Assembly: GCA_002840715.1 (NCBI GenBank)
Contig: PHBW01000008.1
Location: 120,274 to 184,273 of the forward strand
DNA: 64,000 nt
Source: Chloroflexi bacterium HGW-Chloroflexi-4
GTDB lineage: Bacteria > Chloroflexota > Anaerolineae > Anaerolineales > Anaerolineaceae
Direction of reading: 5' to 3'
Part shown: positions 55,101-62,843 of the stretch, piece by piece
Numbering within the stretch: position 1 is the stretch's first letter
How the letters are laid out: every line of letters begins with the position of its first letter
Notes under the pieces: model-generated
What the model was told of the DNA's origin: nothing
The model's database searches: none
Seen by the model: only the letters and a program-made list of their open reading frames with translations
Made by a program: the position numbers and the translations under genes

Positions 55101-55477
55101 GAAGCTACAATTACGGCTGCTTTTTCAGGTTTTTGGCTGCCAGGCAAGTGATATTGCGCCAGGGAACTGAGTGCCGAGAGCCTGTCACGCCGGGTCATAG
55201 CGCCCCAGGCTGCCTGTTCATAAAACATTGGGTTGGGTTCAGGAAAGTGAAACCGGGGATTTTCGGGCAGCCAGAAGGCCAGTTCATCAAACATCATCAA
55301 CGCACGATCGACTTTGTCGGTCAGTAGCAAGATGGGCACATTTAAATCGAGAGATAACGAAGCCAACACAGGCAGGCGTGCTGGGCGCGAGAGCCCCAAA
55401 CCTTGCTGGGCTTTTCCCGCCATCACAGCTTCAAGCGTTCTTAAGTATACGGAATGGTTCCGCAATCTATCCAACAT
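52103..55477 (-). CDS. mfd: Transcription-repair coupling factor
   Basis: Translocase that removes stalled RNA polymerase at DNA damage and recruits UvrA. The 1124 residues follow the known order: UvrB-like N-terminal modules (1 to about 330), the polymerase-interacting CarD-like domain (about 475-545, with GDWVVHVDYGIGRFAGL), the translocase with Walker A GDVGYGKTEVALRAAFK and DEEQRFG box (about 600-950), and the C-terminal TRCF domain. It lies 8 bases after pth and upstream of uvrB, so two linked repair genes are adjacent. Confidence 0.97.
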   Translation of the reverse strand: MLDRLRNHSVYLRTLEAVMAGKAQQGLGLSRPARLPVLASLSLDLNVPILLLTDKVDRALMMFDELAFWLPENPRFHFPEPNPMFYEQAAWGAMTRRDRLSALSSLAQYHLPGSQKPEKAAVIVASLRAVMTRTLPRRDFIIASKTIRINQKVNPQELKRSWVEIGYEAVDTVLDHGQFSQRGGILDVWAPSEAFPARLEFFGDEIDTLRQFDPTTQRTVRGIEQLTITPAREYLINKLPMGFERGDLSDEFLIPVMHPAPSTILDYLPKNGLVVIDNLANIQSFDEEIEEQALKMRKESIIEATLDESFPIPYVTWSELIDNIQTRRWVELGRALDEDEVTIGSIFQPGERFGGQLKPFIDHLNESCGKGDQTVIVTRQLSRLQEIWDEKRLACPGNLPVFKEATLTEGWDMALENGTILHLITDSEIFGWVRPIPRARVKVTHMAPESTFADLKTGDWVVHVDYGIGRFAGLVRRTLEGTEREFLLVEYEGGDQLYVPIHQADRLSRYVGPGGDPPRPSRLGSTDWNQTKQTVREEVVKVAQDLLELYAKRLTSIGYAFNPDHVWQRELEASFPFVETPDQLQAINEVKADMMTARPMDRLLCGDVGYGKTEVALRAAFKAVMDGKQVAILVPTTVLAQQHYETFRQRLSAFPVAVEMLSRFRNTKEQDEIVLKLALGEMDIVIGTHRLLTSDVTFKDLGLVIIDEEQRFGVTHKEHFKKLRTEVDVLTLTATPIPRTLYMALTGARDISIINTPPAERLPIITHIGPYSPRIVRQAIVREMDRGGQVFFVHNRVTTIHAMQAHLRNLVPEARIGIGHGQMKEDELSNVMSKFTHNEIDVLLCTSIIESGLDIPNANTLIVDRGDTFGLSQLYQLRGRVGRGTQRAYAYFFRHRKKPPTIEGQERLETIAENTQLGAGYSIAMRDLEMRGAGEMLGMRQSGYIANVGFHLYTRMLSDAVHELRKTMPNTKDVEKLFGITGAYIPVSVDLPLAVGLPAEYVQDQALRLQLYRRMASITLESELDELSEEFVDRFGALVEPVNNLLYQIRVKLMGEKAGLNSITIEGEQLVLRFPALPEGVPTRELNTPDIRLRAGKNAYWMRVDTSNDAWREDLIEILGKIAK

Positions 55478-55485
55478 GCCTGCAC

Positions 55486-56100
55486 CTATTGTTTGGGATT
55501 GAATTTGTTCATGGCATTATCAATGCCCTCAATGACGAAGCTCTTCAAGCCTTCGGCGCCGCGGTTGATAAACTCGGGCAAAAATTCCATGTCAGTCTTG
55601 CTGAAGCCTTTCAACACATAATCCGCGGCTTCACGCTGACCAGGAGGCCGTCCCACACCCATGCGAAGACGGGCAAAATCCTGGCTGCCGAGCTTTTCGA
55701 TGATCGATCCTATTCCTTTTTGACCAGCCGATCCTCCGCCAGGACGCATGCGTATTTGCCCAAAAGGCAAATCAACATCATCGTGAGCGACAATTAATCG
55801 TGTGGGGTCAATTTTGTAAAAATGAAGCAAACTGACAACTGCCTGACCAGAAAGGTTCATGTAGGTCTGCGGTTTGGCCAGGATCACTTTTTGGTCGCCG
55901 ATCTTGCCAATGCCGATAATCGCCTTGCTCTGCACTTTGATCAGCTTGCATTCAATCAGCTCACCAAGCCGGTCTATCACCATGAATCCAATATTGTGTT
56001 TGGTCTCGCGGTATTCACGACCAGGATTGCCGAGACCTACCAAGAGATAGGGCGTTGCACCTTCAAGCAGATCTGGTTTTCTTTGAAATAAAAAAGTCAT
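55486..56100 (-). CDS. pth: Peptidyl-tRNA hydrolase
   Basis: Frees tRNA from prematurely released peptidyl-tRNA. The 204 residues carry VGLGNPGREYRETKHNIGFM with Asn25 and catalytic His35, then the LAKPQTYMNLSG block, the HDDVDLPFGQ catalytic-aspartate block, and RMRPGGGSAGQKG. About 15 extra residues precede the conserved start of the family. It is read just before mfd with an 8-base gap; the pairing of pth and mfd is also seen in Bacillus and related bacteria. Confidence 0.95.
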   Translation of the reverse strand: MTFLFQRKPDLLEGATPYLLVGLGNPGREYRETKHNIGFMVIDRLGELIECKLIKVQSKAIIGIGKIGDQKVILAKPQTYMNLSGQAVVSLLHFYKIDPTRLIVAHDDVDLPFGQIRMRPGGGSAGQKGIGSIIEKLGSQDFARLRMGVGRPPGQREAADYVLKGFSKTDMEFLPEFINRGAEGLKSFVIEGIDNAMNKFNPKQ

Positions 56101-56174
56101 AAGTCCTCAAATTGCCCCCCACAAAGGTACATTTACCAGAATTAGGGAGGAGAAAAAATATTGGGTTTCTACTT

Positions 56175-56789
56175 TTATTTTCGAGCGATACGCCTGAATA
56201 GTATATAAATTCCCAAAACCAACAATACCAACACGGTCAGAGTTACGCCGCTGATCATGCTTAATTTAAAATCGTCTTCAGAAATGGCGGCAGGATTCTT
56301 CGGCAAGTCGGTAGGCAATGGTTTCATGGATACAGTTGGTTCAACCGTCTCACCAGCCGAGGGGGTCTCCAACACAATAATAGGAGTTATCGTTGCTGTT
56401 GGAAGATCGTAATGAGTATAATTAGCTACGCGGATATCTTCAATGATCAATTCGCTCACCGATCCGTTTGTGCGGAAAACGCTAATTTTTAGTCGAAAGA
56501 CTCCATCCGTGATCGTGGTTGTATCCCACAATGCCAGGGTGTCATCGTGAACCGTTTGATCAAGCCTTTCAATCAAAAACCAGTTTGAGGTTGTTTCATC
56601 ACTGAAAGAATAAGAGATCTCGGCATACTCAAAATTATCATCCGGAACGGACCCCTTGATCTCCACAGTGCCGGTCACAATTTGTCCGGCTGATGGATTT
56701 AACACATACAACCCGGGCGTGATTTGATTCACGGATTGGAAGATTAACAAAACTGGCAGCATCAGTTTCAATAAGAGAATCTTTATCAT
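56175..56789 (-). CDS. Secreted Ig-like protein with C-terminal membrane anchor
   Basis: An unrecognised 204-residue protein. A signal peptide occupies residues 1-22 (IKILLLKLMLPVLLIF core). A beta-rich domain at about 30-125 begins LNPSAGQIVTGTVEIKGSV and resembles Ig-like repeats of cell-surface proteins. A Thr/Pro-rich linker is followed by a membrane helix at about 177-197 and a short basic tail. I take ATG 56789 because a clean signal peptide follows; an in-frame ATG at 56855 would add 22 residues. Neither has a ribosome site. It is a single gene. Confidence 0.65.
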   Translation of the reverse strand: MIKILLLKLMLPVLLIFQSVNQITPGLYVLNPSAGQIVTGTVEIKGSVPDDNFEYAEISYSFSDETTSNWFLIERLDQTVHDDTLALWDTTTITDGVFRLKISVFRTNGSVSELIIEDIRVANYTHYDLPTATITPIIVLETPSAGETVEPTVSMKPLPTDLPKNPAAISEDDFKLSMISGVTLTVLVLLVLGIYILFRRIARK

Positions 56790-56948
56790 GGCAACCGTTA
56801 AGTTTAACACACGGGGGCAAAAGATACAAACCAGGTTTAAAAAAATATTAATCATGTTTGTTGGCTGTTGATTATCTGATAATTCTATTACTTTATTAGA
56901 ACCATGTTAGATTTTCTCATCCTTGACGACGAAATAATTTCAATATGT

Positions 56949-56954
56949 TATAAT
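56949..56954 (+). promoter_or_regulatory. TATAAT box six bases before an ATG
   Basis: TATAAT ends six bases before ATG 56961, with TTGACG (56923-56928) 20 bases upstream as a possible but distant -35. Transcription would start at the ATG itself, giving a leaderless message. Confidence 0.45.
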
Positions 56955-56960
56955 CTTTAT

Positions 56961-57404
56961 ATGGAAAACGAGAGTACCTCTCTGCTGGAAACTCAACAAG
57001 ACGCACCGAAAGTTGAAACGCCTTCCTCGTCACCTTCTCGCGTGTGGATTTTCATTCTATTTGCAGCCATCATCATCGGTCTGATTGGAACAGCGGTTTT
57101 CTTCCTTTCAAGATCTGATCTCGAAACCACATCCCGCATCCGCGACATCTTCATCATTTTTATGGCTTTTGAATTCATTGTGATTGGGGTGGCACTGATT
57201 GTTCTTGTCGTGCAGGTTTCAACCCTGATCAACCTGTTGCAAAACGAGGTCAAACCCATCCTCAAATCTACTAAAGAAACGGTGGATACCCTCAAAGGCA
57301 CCACCGCGTTTCTCAGTTCTAATCTTGTTGAGCCAGTCATCAAGCTGAATGGCTACCTGGCAGGCATGAAACAACTTTTTGATTTATTTAAATTCAAAAA
57401 GTAA
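56961..57404 (+). CDS. Small membrane protein of unknown function
   Basis: A 147-residue protein with two membrane helices, at about residues 28-49 (WIFILFAAIIIGLIGTAVFF) and 63-87 (IFIIFMAFEFIVIGVALIVL). A helical tail recalls DUF948-like proteins (TKETVDTLKGTTAFLSSNLV). I start at ATG 56961 because a TATAAT box lies six bases upstream; a frame starting 57 bases earlier would begin before that promoter. It is followed by a YtxH gene, and such pairs of envelope-stress-like proteins are common; the function is unknown. Confidence 0.7.
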   Translation: MENESTSLLETQQDAPKVETPSSSPSRVWIFILFAAIIIGLIGTAVFFLSRSDLETTSRIRDIFIIFMAFEFIVIGVALIVLVVQVSTLINLLQNEVKPILKSTKETVDTLKGTTAFLSSNLVEPVIKLNGYLAGMKQLFDLFKFKK

Positions 57405-57438
57405 TCGGTTCAGTTTAATATGTTCAAAGGAGAATAAT

Positions 57439-57771
57439 ATGTCTGAAAAAGATAATTTTGGCTCTTTTCTTGTTGGATTCCTGGTCGGCGGACTTGCCGG
57501 CGCAGTGGTTGCTTTGCTCTATGCACCCGCATCCGGTGAAGAAACCCGCACGGTCATCAAAGATAAAACCATCGAATTAAAAGATAAAACGGTGGAATCC
57601 CTTGATGAAACCTACAAAAAAGCTACAGTTGCAGCAAATGATGCTGTTAGTAAAGCTCAAGATTTGATTAAACAAGCCAAAGCAAAAGAACAAGAACTTG
57701 CACATAAAGGCCAGGTTGTTCTTGAATCTGTCAAAGAATCTGTCAAACCAACAAAACCTGCTGCCGAATAA
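57439..57771 (+). CDS. YtxH-domain protein
   Basis: A 110-residue protein of the YtxH family. The glycine-rich hydrophobic opening FLVGFLVGGLAGAVVALLYAPASGEETR (given in part: GGLAGAVVALLYAPASGEE) is diagnostic, followed by a long Lys/Glu-rich amphipathic helix. The family is linked to general stress in Bacillus, but its molecular role is unknown. ATG 57439 follows AAAGGAGAATAAT, 34 bases after the small membrane protein gene. Confidence 0.82.
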   Translation: MSEKDNFGSFLVGFLVGGLAGAVVALLYAPASGEETRTVIKDKTIELKDKTVESLDETYKKATVAANDAVSKAQDLIKQAKAKEQELAHKGQVVLESVKESVKPTKPAAE

Positions 57772-57809
57772 TTTAACAAATTAGAAAATCAACATTAAAA
57801 AAATAAATT

Positions 57810-57875
57810 AACCTTGACAAGGTCGCGAACTTTGCGCCCCCGAGCGAATGCGAGAGGGGTTACCTTGTCAAGGTT
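57810..57875. repeat. Folded repeat element, copy 2 (convergent YtxH/nnr junction)
   Basis: AACCTTGACAAGGT (57810-57823) pairs perfectly with ACCTTGTCAAGGTT (57862-57875). It shares with copy 1 the left arm AACCTTGACAAGGTCGCG, the block GCGCCCCCGAGC (57834-57845), GCGAGA (57850-57855) and the right arm. The small hairpin at 57824-57836 keeps its pairing although its loop differs, and CCCC (57837-57840) can pair with GGGG (57856-57859). Confidence 0.75.
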
Positions 57876-57884
57876 TGTCTTTAA

Positions 57885-59480
57885 TTAATTGAGTTCTGAA
57901 TAAGCTGTTGGTATGGCGTCAATCAAATCTCTCGCCAGCAAGCTGGATTGATTGCCGTGCGCTTTCACCACAGTTTCAGCCGCACGAGCATGCAGCCAAA
58001 CACCGGCGACTGATGCATCAAACAGGGCAACGCCCTGAGTTACCAGCCCCGCAATCATGCCTGCCAGTACATCACCAGTGCCAGCCTTGGAAAGTGCGGA
58101 ATTCGCGAAAGGCAGAACTGCCGCTTTTTCATTCGGGGATGCTACCACCGTCAGCGCACCTTTTAGCACAACCACCTGCCCCCATTGTTGGGCATATCGT
58201 TTTGCTACTGCCAACCGATCTTTTTGAATTTCATCAATGGTCAAACCCGTCAGCGCAGACATTTCACCAGGGTGAGGCGTTAACACAGCCTCGGCTTTAA
58301 GTTTCTCATGCCACAGGTCAATTTCTGCCAGCAAACGAAGTGCGTCTGCATCAATCACCATGGGTGGGAACTTTTCAGCATCATTGTCCTTATTAGTAAC
58401 CGAACCCGGTACGAAGCCGGCTCCTGACGATTTATTCTTGCCGTTCATTCCAAACAACAACCGCTTAATAAAACGCTGGGTTGTTTCTTCCCGTCCAATG
58501 CCGGGGCCGATCAACAGACAATCTATATTTTTTAATTGTGGGATCAACACACTAGCTGCGTTTTCGGCGATAACGCCATCCTGATCCTCCAAAATTGTGA
58601 AAATACTTTCAAGGTTGTTAGCTACCGCTGCCGCATAGACACGCTCAGGGATAGCGCATTCGACTAAACCGGCGCCAGTGCGATAAGCACTTTTGGCTGC
58701 CAGCATCGGTGCCCCCGGATAATTAACACATCCACCGCAAACCAGCAAATGTCCAAAAGTCCCCTTATGACTGCCTATACCGCGTTTGGGAAGCAATCCC
58801 TTCACCAACTCAGCGTCTATTACAACATCACTGGAATCAAATGCTTTGAGTATTTTCGCAGGGATTCCCAGCTCAACGGTCACTATCTCGCCGCAATATT
58901 CATAAGCAGGAAATTTCAACATCCCTTCCTTGACGGTTTCCATGCTGACCGTCAGATCCGCATGCAAGGTTTCAACACAAGCTTCGCCCGTAACACAATC
59001 CACCCCGGAGGGGCAATCCACAGCCACAATAATCTTTCCTTGGCTCAACTTGTTAAATTTCATCATAAAATCAATAAAAGGTTCGCGCATGGGCATTTTA
59101 AAACCAGTACCCATCACCCCATCTAGCACCAGTTGAGTATGTGAGAGTTCCTCTTCAAAGCGTTCTCGATCAACCACCCTACCACCGTTGGCGTGCAGTT
59201 CGATGATCATTGTCTGCCACTGGGGATCTTCCTTAAGCATAAAAGCGGAACAGGTCCACCCCAGTTTTTGCAGTGCTGTTAAAGCAATGATGGTATCACC
59301 GCCGTTGTTGCCCCCACCCACAAGACCCATCACTCGCGTGATGCCTTTATTATAGTATCGCTCATGAACAACGCGAGCCAGGTTCTGGCCGGCTTTGAGC
59401 ATCATTTTCTCGTAACTGTATCCGCCCTCGTTTGCCGCGGATTCGAGCGCCTTCATTTTATCAACGCTGATCAGTTTCAT
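57885..59480 (-). CDS. nnr: Bifunctional NAD(P)HX epimerase / ADP-dependent dehydratase
   Basis: Repairs hydrated NADH and NADPH. Of 531 residues, the first 215 form the YjeF N-terminal epimerase domain (VGGGNNGGDTIIALTALQKLGW; conserved Asp in VLDGVMGTGF), and about 225-531 the ribokinase-like dehydratase domain (GSHKGTFGHLLVCGGCVNYPGAP, TPHPGEMSALTG, and KAGTGDVLAGMIAGL). A Ser/Gly/Asn-rich insertion near residues 345-372 is not usual. GGAGGT precedes the start, and TATAAT lies at 59509-59504. Confidence 0.94.
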   Translation of the reverse strand: MKLISVDKMKALESAANEGGYSYEKMMLKAGQNLARVVHERYYNKGITRVMGLVGGGNNGGDTIIALTALQKLGWTCSAFMLKEDPQWQTMIIELHANGGRVVDRERFEEELSHTQLVLDGVMGTGFKMPMREPFIDFMMKFNKLSQGKIIVAVDCPSGVDCVTGEACVETLHADLTVSMETVKEGMLKFPAYEYCGEIVTVELGIPAKILKAFDSSDVVIDAELVKGLLPKRGIGSHKGTFGHLLVCGGCVNYPGAPMLAAKSAYRTGAGLVECAIPERVYAAAVANNLESIFTILEDQDGVIAENAASVLIPQLKNIDCLLIGPGIGREETTQRFIKRLLFGMNGKNKSSGAGFVPGSVTNKDNDAEKFPPMVIDADALRLLAEIDLWHEKLKAEAVLTPHPGEMSALTGLTIDEIQKDRLAVAKRYAQQWGQVVVLKGALTVVASPNEKAAVLPFANSALSKAGTGDVLAGMIAGLVTQGVALFDASVAGVWLHARAAETVVKAHGNQSSLLARDLIDAIPTAYSELN

Positions 59481-59503
59481 TAAGTACCTCCATGTTCATA
59501 ATG

Positions 59504-59509
59504 ATTATA
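59504..59509 (-). promoter_or_regulatory. Candidate -10 box for nnr
   Basis: TATAAT read on the minus strand, 24 bases upstream of the nnr ATG, leaving room for the GGAGGT ribosome site. The -35 is weak. Confidence 0.5.
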
Positions 59510-59568
59510 TACCCCCAAAGTTAGCCGAAAGTGGTACAACCCTGCATCTTTTGGTTTTCTGATTACGG

Positions 59569-59574
59569 TATAAT
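59569..59574 (+). promoter_or_regulatory. TATAAT box six bases before an ATG
   Basis: TATAAT ends six bases before ATG 59581, the third such case in the window. No ribosome site or good -35 is seen. A leaderless message is likely. Confidence 0.45.
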
Positions 59575-59580
59575 TGCTTA

Positions 59581-61134
59581 ATGCGTAAATTTTTGTATGT
59601 GATCGTTTTCATATCCGGCATGGTGTCATTGGCTGTTGAATTTGCCGCCTCCCGCCTTTTGGGCAACTATTTTGGCACCAGCAACCTGGTGTGGGCCAGC
59701 ATCGTTGGACTCATTCTCATCTACCTGACTGCCGGCTACTTTATAGGCGGTGCCTGGGCAGACAAATCTCCCAAACACGAAACCCTTTATAAAATCCTCT
59801 CGTGGGCTGCGCTGGCAGTAGCCTTGATTCCATTAACCTCCCGCCCCATCTTGAGGTTGGCAAGCAACGCTTTTGACGAACTTCAATTAGGTGCATTGGT
59901 CGGTTCTTTTGTAGCGGTTATGGTGCTCTTTATCATTCCGGTTACGCTGATCGGCACCGCTTCACCCTTTGCCATCCGGCTCGCCATCACCGATACTCAA
60001 CAGGCTGGCAAGGTTTCAGGCCGCATCTACGCCATTTCCACCCTGGGATCATTTACCGGCACCTTTTTACCTACCCTGTTGCTCATCCCCACCATCGGCA
60101 CTTACCGCACCTTTTTGGTGCTGGCTTCTTTGCTGATGCTCTTTTCTTTCATCGGTTTTTTTATCACCAGCGGCTGGCGCAAACTGCTGCCCTATGTTTG
60201 GATGCCTTTGGTGATTGCCGCTTTGTTTTTATGGGGCGTCCCCGGCACGGATAAGAACACCACCGGATTAGTCTACGAAACCGAATCAAGCTACAACTAC
60301 ATTCAGGTGATTGAGCATAACGACAATATGTTTTTAAGATTGAATGAAGGTCAAGGTGTGCATTCGCGATACACTGCTGATCAACTTTTTTTTAATGGAC
60401 CGTGGGAGCAGGTTGTCGCCGCTCCCTTTTTTAATTCTGCTCCTGTAGCACCAGAACAAATCACCGATATTGCCATAATCGGATTAGCCGCCGGCACCAC
60501 TGCGCGCGACGCTGCAGTCGTTTTTCCGAACGCGGTTATCGATGGCATTGAAATCGACCCCAAGATCGTGGAAGTCGGCCGCGAATACTTTGACATGAAC
60601 GACCCCAACCTGAACGTCATCATTCAGGATGGACGCTGGGGTATTCAGAACAGCACAAAAAAATACGACATCATCAGCGTGGATGCCTACCGTCCGCCCT
60701 ACATCCCCTGGCACATGACCACTCAGGAGTTTTTTCAAATCCTCAAAGACCATTTAAAAGATAATGGCGTCATGGTGATCAACATCGGCCGCGGCATTGA
60801 TGACCGCCGCCTAATTGATTCTCTCTACACCACTATTCATACAGTTTTCCCTAGCCTATATGTTACTGACCTATCTGGCTCGTTCAACTCAATCCTTTTT
60901 GCAACCAACACTGAAACCAATTTGCAGAATTTTTTGGATAATTATGTAATATTGAATGAAGATCAGGAAACCAACCAGTTTCTATTAGGGGTCATGGCCA
61001 CCACTTATTCAGGCTTGCAGGAGACCGCCAATGACGGAATCATCTTTACCGATGATCTCGCTCCCATCGAAGGCATCACCAATTCGATGATCATGCAATT
61101 TCTATTTTCCGGAGACGTGGAGACGCTTGAATGA
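59581..61134 (+). CDS. Membrane-fused spermidine-synthase-like protein
   Basis: A 517-residue protein in two parts. Residues 1 to about 220 hold six or seven hydrophobic helices (opening FLYVIVFISGMVSLAVEFAASRLLG), similar to the membrane half of fused spermidine synthases. Residues about 230-470 form a SAM-dependent methyltransferase-like fold of the SpeE family, with IAIIGLAAGTTARDA, the acidic IEIDPKIVEVGREYF and the aspartate in SVDAYRPPYIPWHM. True polyamine synthesis is not proven for such fusions; a membrane-linked aminopropyl- or methyltransferase is equally possible. It overlaps the next gene as ATGA. Confidence 0.82.
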   Translation: MRKFLYVIVFISGMVSLAVEFAASRLLGNYFGTSNLVWASIVGLILIYLTAGYFIGGAWADKSPKHETLYKILSWAALAVALIPLTSRPILRLASNAFDELQLGALVGSFVAVMVLFIIPVTLIGTASPFAIRLAITDTQQAGKVSGRIYAISTLGSFTGTFLPTLLLIPTIGTYRTFLVLASLLMLFSFIGFFITSGWRKLLPYVWMPLVIAALFLWGVPGTDKNTTGLVYETESSYNYIQVIEHNDNMFLRLNEGQGVHSRYTADQLFFNGPWEQVVAAPFFNSAPVAPEQITDIAIIGLAAGTTARDAAVVFPNAVIDGIEIDPKIVEVGREYFDMNDPNLNVIIQDGRWGIQNSTKKYDIISVDAYRPPYIPWHMTTQEFFQILKDHLKDNGVMVINIGRGIDDRRLIDSLYTTIHTVFPSLYVTDLSGSFNSILFATNTETNLQNFLDNYVILNEDQETNQFLLGVMATTYSGLQETANDGIIFTDDLAPIEGITNSMIMQFLFSGDVETLE

Positions 61135-61799
61135 AGACCAATATCCGCATTTTTTCTGTCTTGATTTCAATCATCGTCCCCCTGTTTTTGATGATGACGT
61201 CCATTCGCATTCTACTTAATCCCTTTTTCCTTGATTATGAATATAACCAACCCAACTTCCCCGCTGATGAATTTGGGTTTTCAAAAGCAGACCGCCTTTA
61301 CTGGGGCAAATTGTCTTTGGATTACCTGACCAATCGTGAAGGTCCCGAATTTTTAGCCGACTTAAAATTTGATGACGGCGCACCTATTTATAATGAACGT
61401 GAACTCAGTCACATGGTGGATGTTAAGAACCTGGTGCAGTTAATGATAAAGATCATGCTGCCTATGGCTGCATTTTTAATTCTCGCCTGGATTTTCGCCT
61501 GGCGCCTGGGTTGGAAATCCGAGTTTTGGAAATCGGTATCTCTAGGCGGCTGGCTCACGCTGGGTATGATCGGTTTAGTTCTGGTCGGAACGGTGATCAA
61601 TTTTGACGCCCTCTTCACCGGTTTTCATCACCTCTTTTTCACCGGCAGCACCTGGCTTTTCTATACCAATGACACACTGATCCGATTGTTTCCCGAGAAA
61701 CTTTGGTCTGATGCCTTCACCTTCATGGGTGTCTTCACCCTGGCTGGTGGAGTCATCTGCACTTTCCTTGGCGCACGACTAGCTCATAAAAATAAATAA
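61131..61799 (+). CDS. TIGR01906/DUF1461-family integral membrane protein
   Basis: A 222-residue membrane protein with about four to five helices. The pattern of the family is clear: an outer loop with YNERELSHMVDVKNLV, then membrane helices, GFHHLFFTGSTWLFYTND and LIRLFPEKLWSDAF. In some Firmicutes homologues belong to the Lit lipoprotein intramolecular transacylase group; whether this one has that activity is unknown. The last helix is near 195-215. It is coupled to the spermidine-synthase-like gene by a 4-base overlap. Confidence 0.8.
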   Translation: MKTNIRIFSVLISIIVPLFLMMTSIRILLNPFFLDYEYNQPNFPADEFGFSKADRLYWGKLSLDYLTNREGPEFLADLKFDDGAPIYNERELSHMVDVKNLVQLMIKIMLPMAAFLILAWIFAWRLGWKSEFWKSVSLGGWLTLGMIGLVLVGTVINFDALFTGFHHLFFTGSTWLFYTNDTLIRLFPEKLWSDAFTFMGVFTLAGGVICTFLGARLAHKNK

Positions 61800-61866
61800 C
61801 TTTATCTTTAGTTCCTGAAATCTTTTGTAATTTATTTAGGAGACTTTTTCAAAATAAAGGTAGTAA

Positions 61867-61911
61867 AGACCACATTGACAAGGTTTTTCCCTAACCTTGT
61901 CAATGTGGTCT
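61867..61911. repeat. Hairpin related to the folded repeat (convergent junction before gpmA)
   Basis: AGACCACATTGACAAGGTT (61867-61885) pairs perfectly over 19 bases with its complement at 61893-61911, around a 7-base loop. It contains the TTGACAAGGT core of the two larger elements but not their inner GC-rich domain. A-rich and T-rich flanks suit bidirectional termination. Confidence 0.7.
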
Positions 61912-61922
61912 ATTTTAGAATA

Positions 61923-61950
61923 AAATCGGGAGTCGTTTGACTCCCGATTT
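61923..61950. terminator. Second bidirectional terminator before gpmA
   Basis: AAATCGGGAGTC (61923-61934) pairs perfectly with GACTCCCGATTT (61939-61950) around GTTT. With the hairpin just upstream, it separates the convergent genes ending at 61799 and 62014. Confidence 0.75.
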
Positions 61951-62013
61951 ATTGTGTTACTTTATTTACCGTTTTTACGGTTCTCTACTCTTGAATCTCA
62001 GTTCTCGACCTTA

Positions 62014-62760
62014 TTACTTAGCCTTGCCCTGATTCGCGACAGCTTCGGCTTTGCGTTTAGCTTCTTCAGGGTCACCCAGGTAATAATGCTTGATGGGTTT
62101 CAAATCCTCGTCCAGCTCATACACCAACGGCACACCAGTGGGTATATTCAACTCCACGATTTCATCTTCGGGGATGTTATCAAGATATTTCACCAAAGCG
62201 CGCAGACTGTTGCCATGTGCAGCAATGATGATCTTCTTGCCTGATTTAATAGCGGGAGCCACAGTTTCATGCCAGAAAGGCAGAAAACGCGCCACAGTGT
62301 CTTTAAGGCATTCCGCCAGAGGAAGTTGATCCTTTGAAAGATCAGCATATCTTCGATCTTTTCCAGGGAAACGTTCATCATCCGCGGTCAACGCAGGGGG
62401 TTGAATGTCATAGCTGCGCCGCCAAATCAGAACCTGCTCGTCGCCATATTTCTTGGCGGTCTCAGCTTTATTCAACCCTTGCAGTGCACCGTAATGACGT
62501 TCATTCAAGCGCCAGGTTTTGACAACAGGAATCCATAACAGGTCCATTTGCTCGAGCGCAAGATTTAACGTGCGGATGGCACGTTTAAGCACTGAGGTAT
62601 AGGCAAGGTCAAATTCGAATCCAGCCTCTTGCATCAATTTTCCGCCAGCAGCAGCCTCGGCAACGCCTTTTTCAGACAGATCAACATCCGTCCACCCGGT
62701 AAAGCGATTTTCCTTGTTCCAATCACTTTCACCATGTCGTAACAATACAATTTTATACAT
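62014..62760 (-). CDS. gpmA: 2,3-bisphosphoglycerate-dependent phosphoglycerate mutase
   Basis: Interconverts 3- and 2-phosphoglycerate in glycolysis. The 248 residues show the phosphohistidine motif [18 protein letters not shown] (His9), [22 protein letters not shown], and the second catalytic histidine in [18 protein letters not shown] 62760 follows AAGGAG at a 5-base distance; a GTG six bases earlier is less likely. The gene is single, downstream of an ABC ATPase gene and its hairpin. Confidence 0.96.
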   Translation of the reverse strand: MYKIVLLRHGESDWNKENRFTGWTDVDLSEKGVAEAAAGGKLMQEAGFEFDLAYTSVLKRAIRTLNLALEQMDLLWIPVVKTWRLNERHYGALQGLNKAETAKKYGDEQVLIWRRSYDIQPPALTADDERFPGKDRRYADLSKDQLPLAECLKDTVARFLPFWHETVAPAIKSGKKIIIAAHGNSLRALVKYLDNIPEDEIVELNIPTGVPLVYELDEDLKPIKHYYLGDPEEAKRKAEAVANQGKAK

Positions 62761-62789
62761 GAGCACTCCTTGTGATCCTAGGCTTAATA

Positions 62790-62819
62790 ATGTAGCGCAA
62801 GAAAATTCTTGCGCTACAT
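62790..62819 (-). terminator. Hairpin between the ABC ATPase and gpmA genes
   Basis: ATGTAGCGCAAGAA (62790-62803) pairs perfectly with TTCTTGCGCTACAT (62806-62819), so a 12-pair stem with a six-base loop can form. On the minus strand it follows the ABC gene by 24 bases, but only TTATT comes after it, so it is a weak terminator or an RNA-stability hairpin. Confidence 0.6.
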
Positions 62820-62843
62820 AAAGTTCGTAAAATGTTAAACCAA

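Noticed and set aside
55228..55797. 189-codon plus-strand frame across the mfd/pth junction
   Set aside because: Overlaps the conserved parts of two real genes on the other strand; no start signals.
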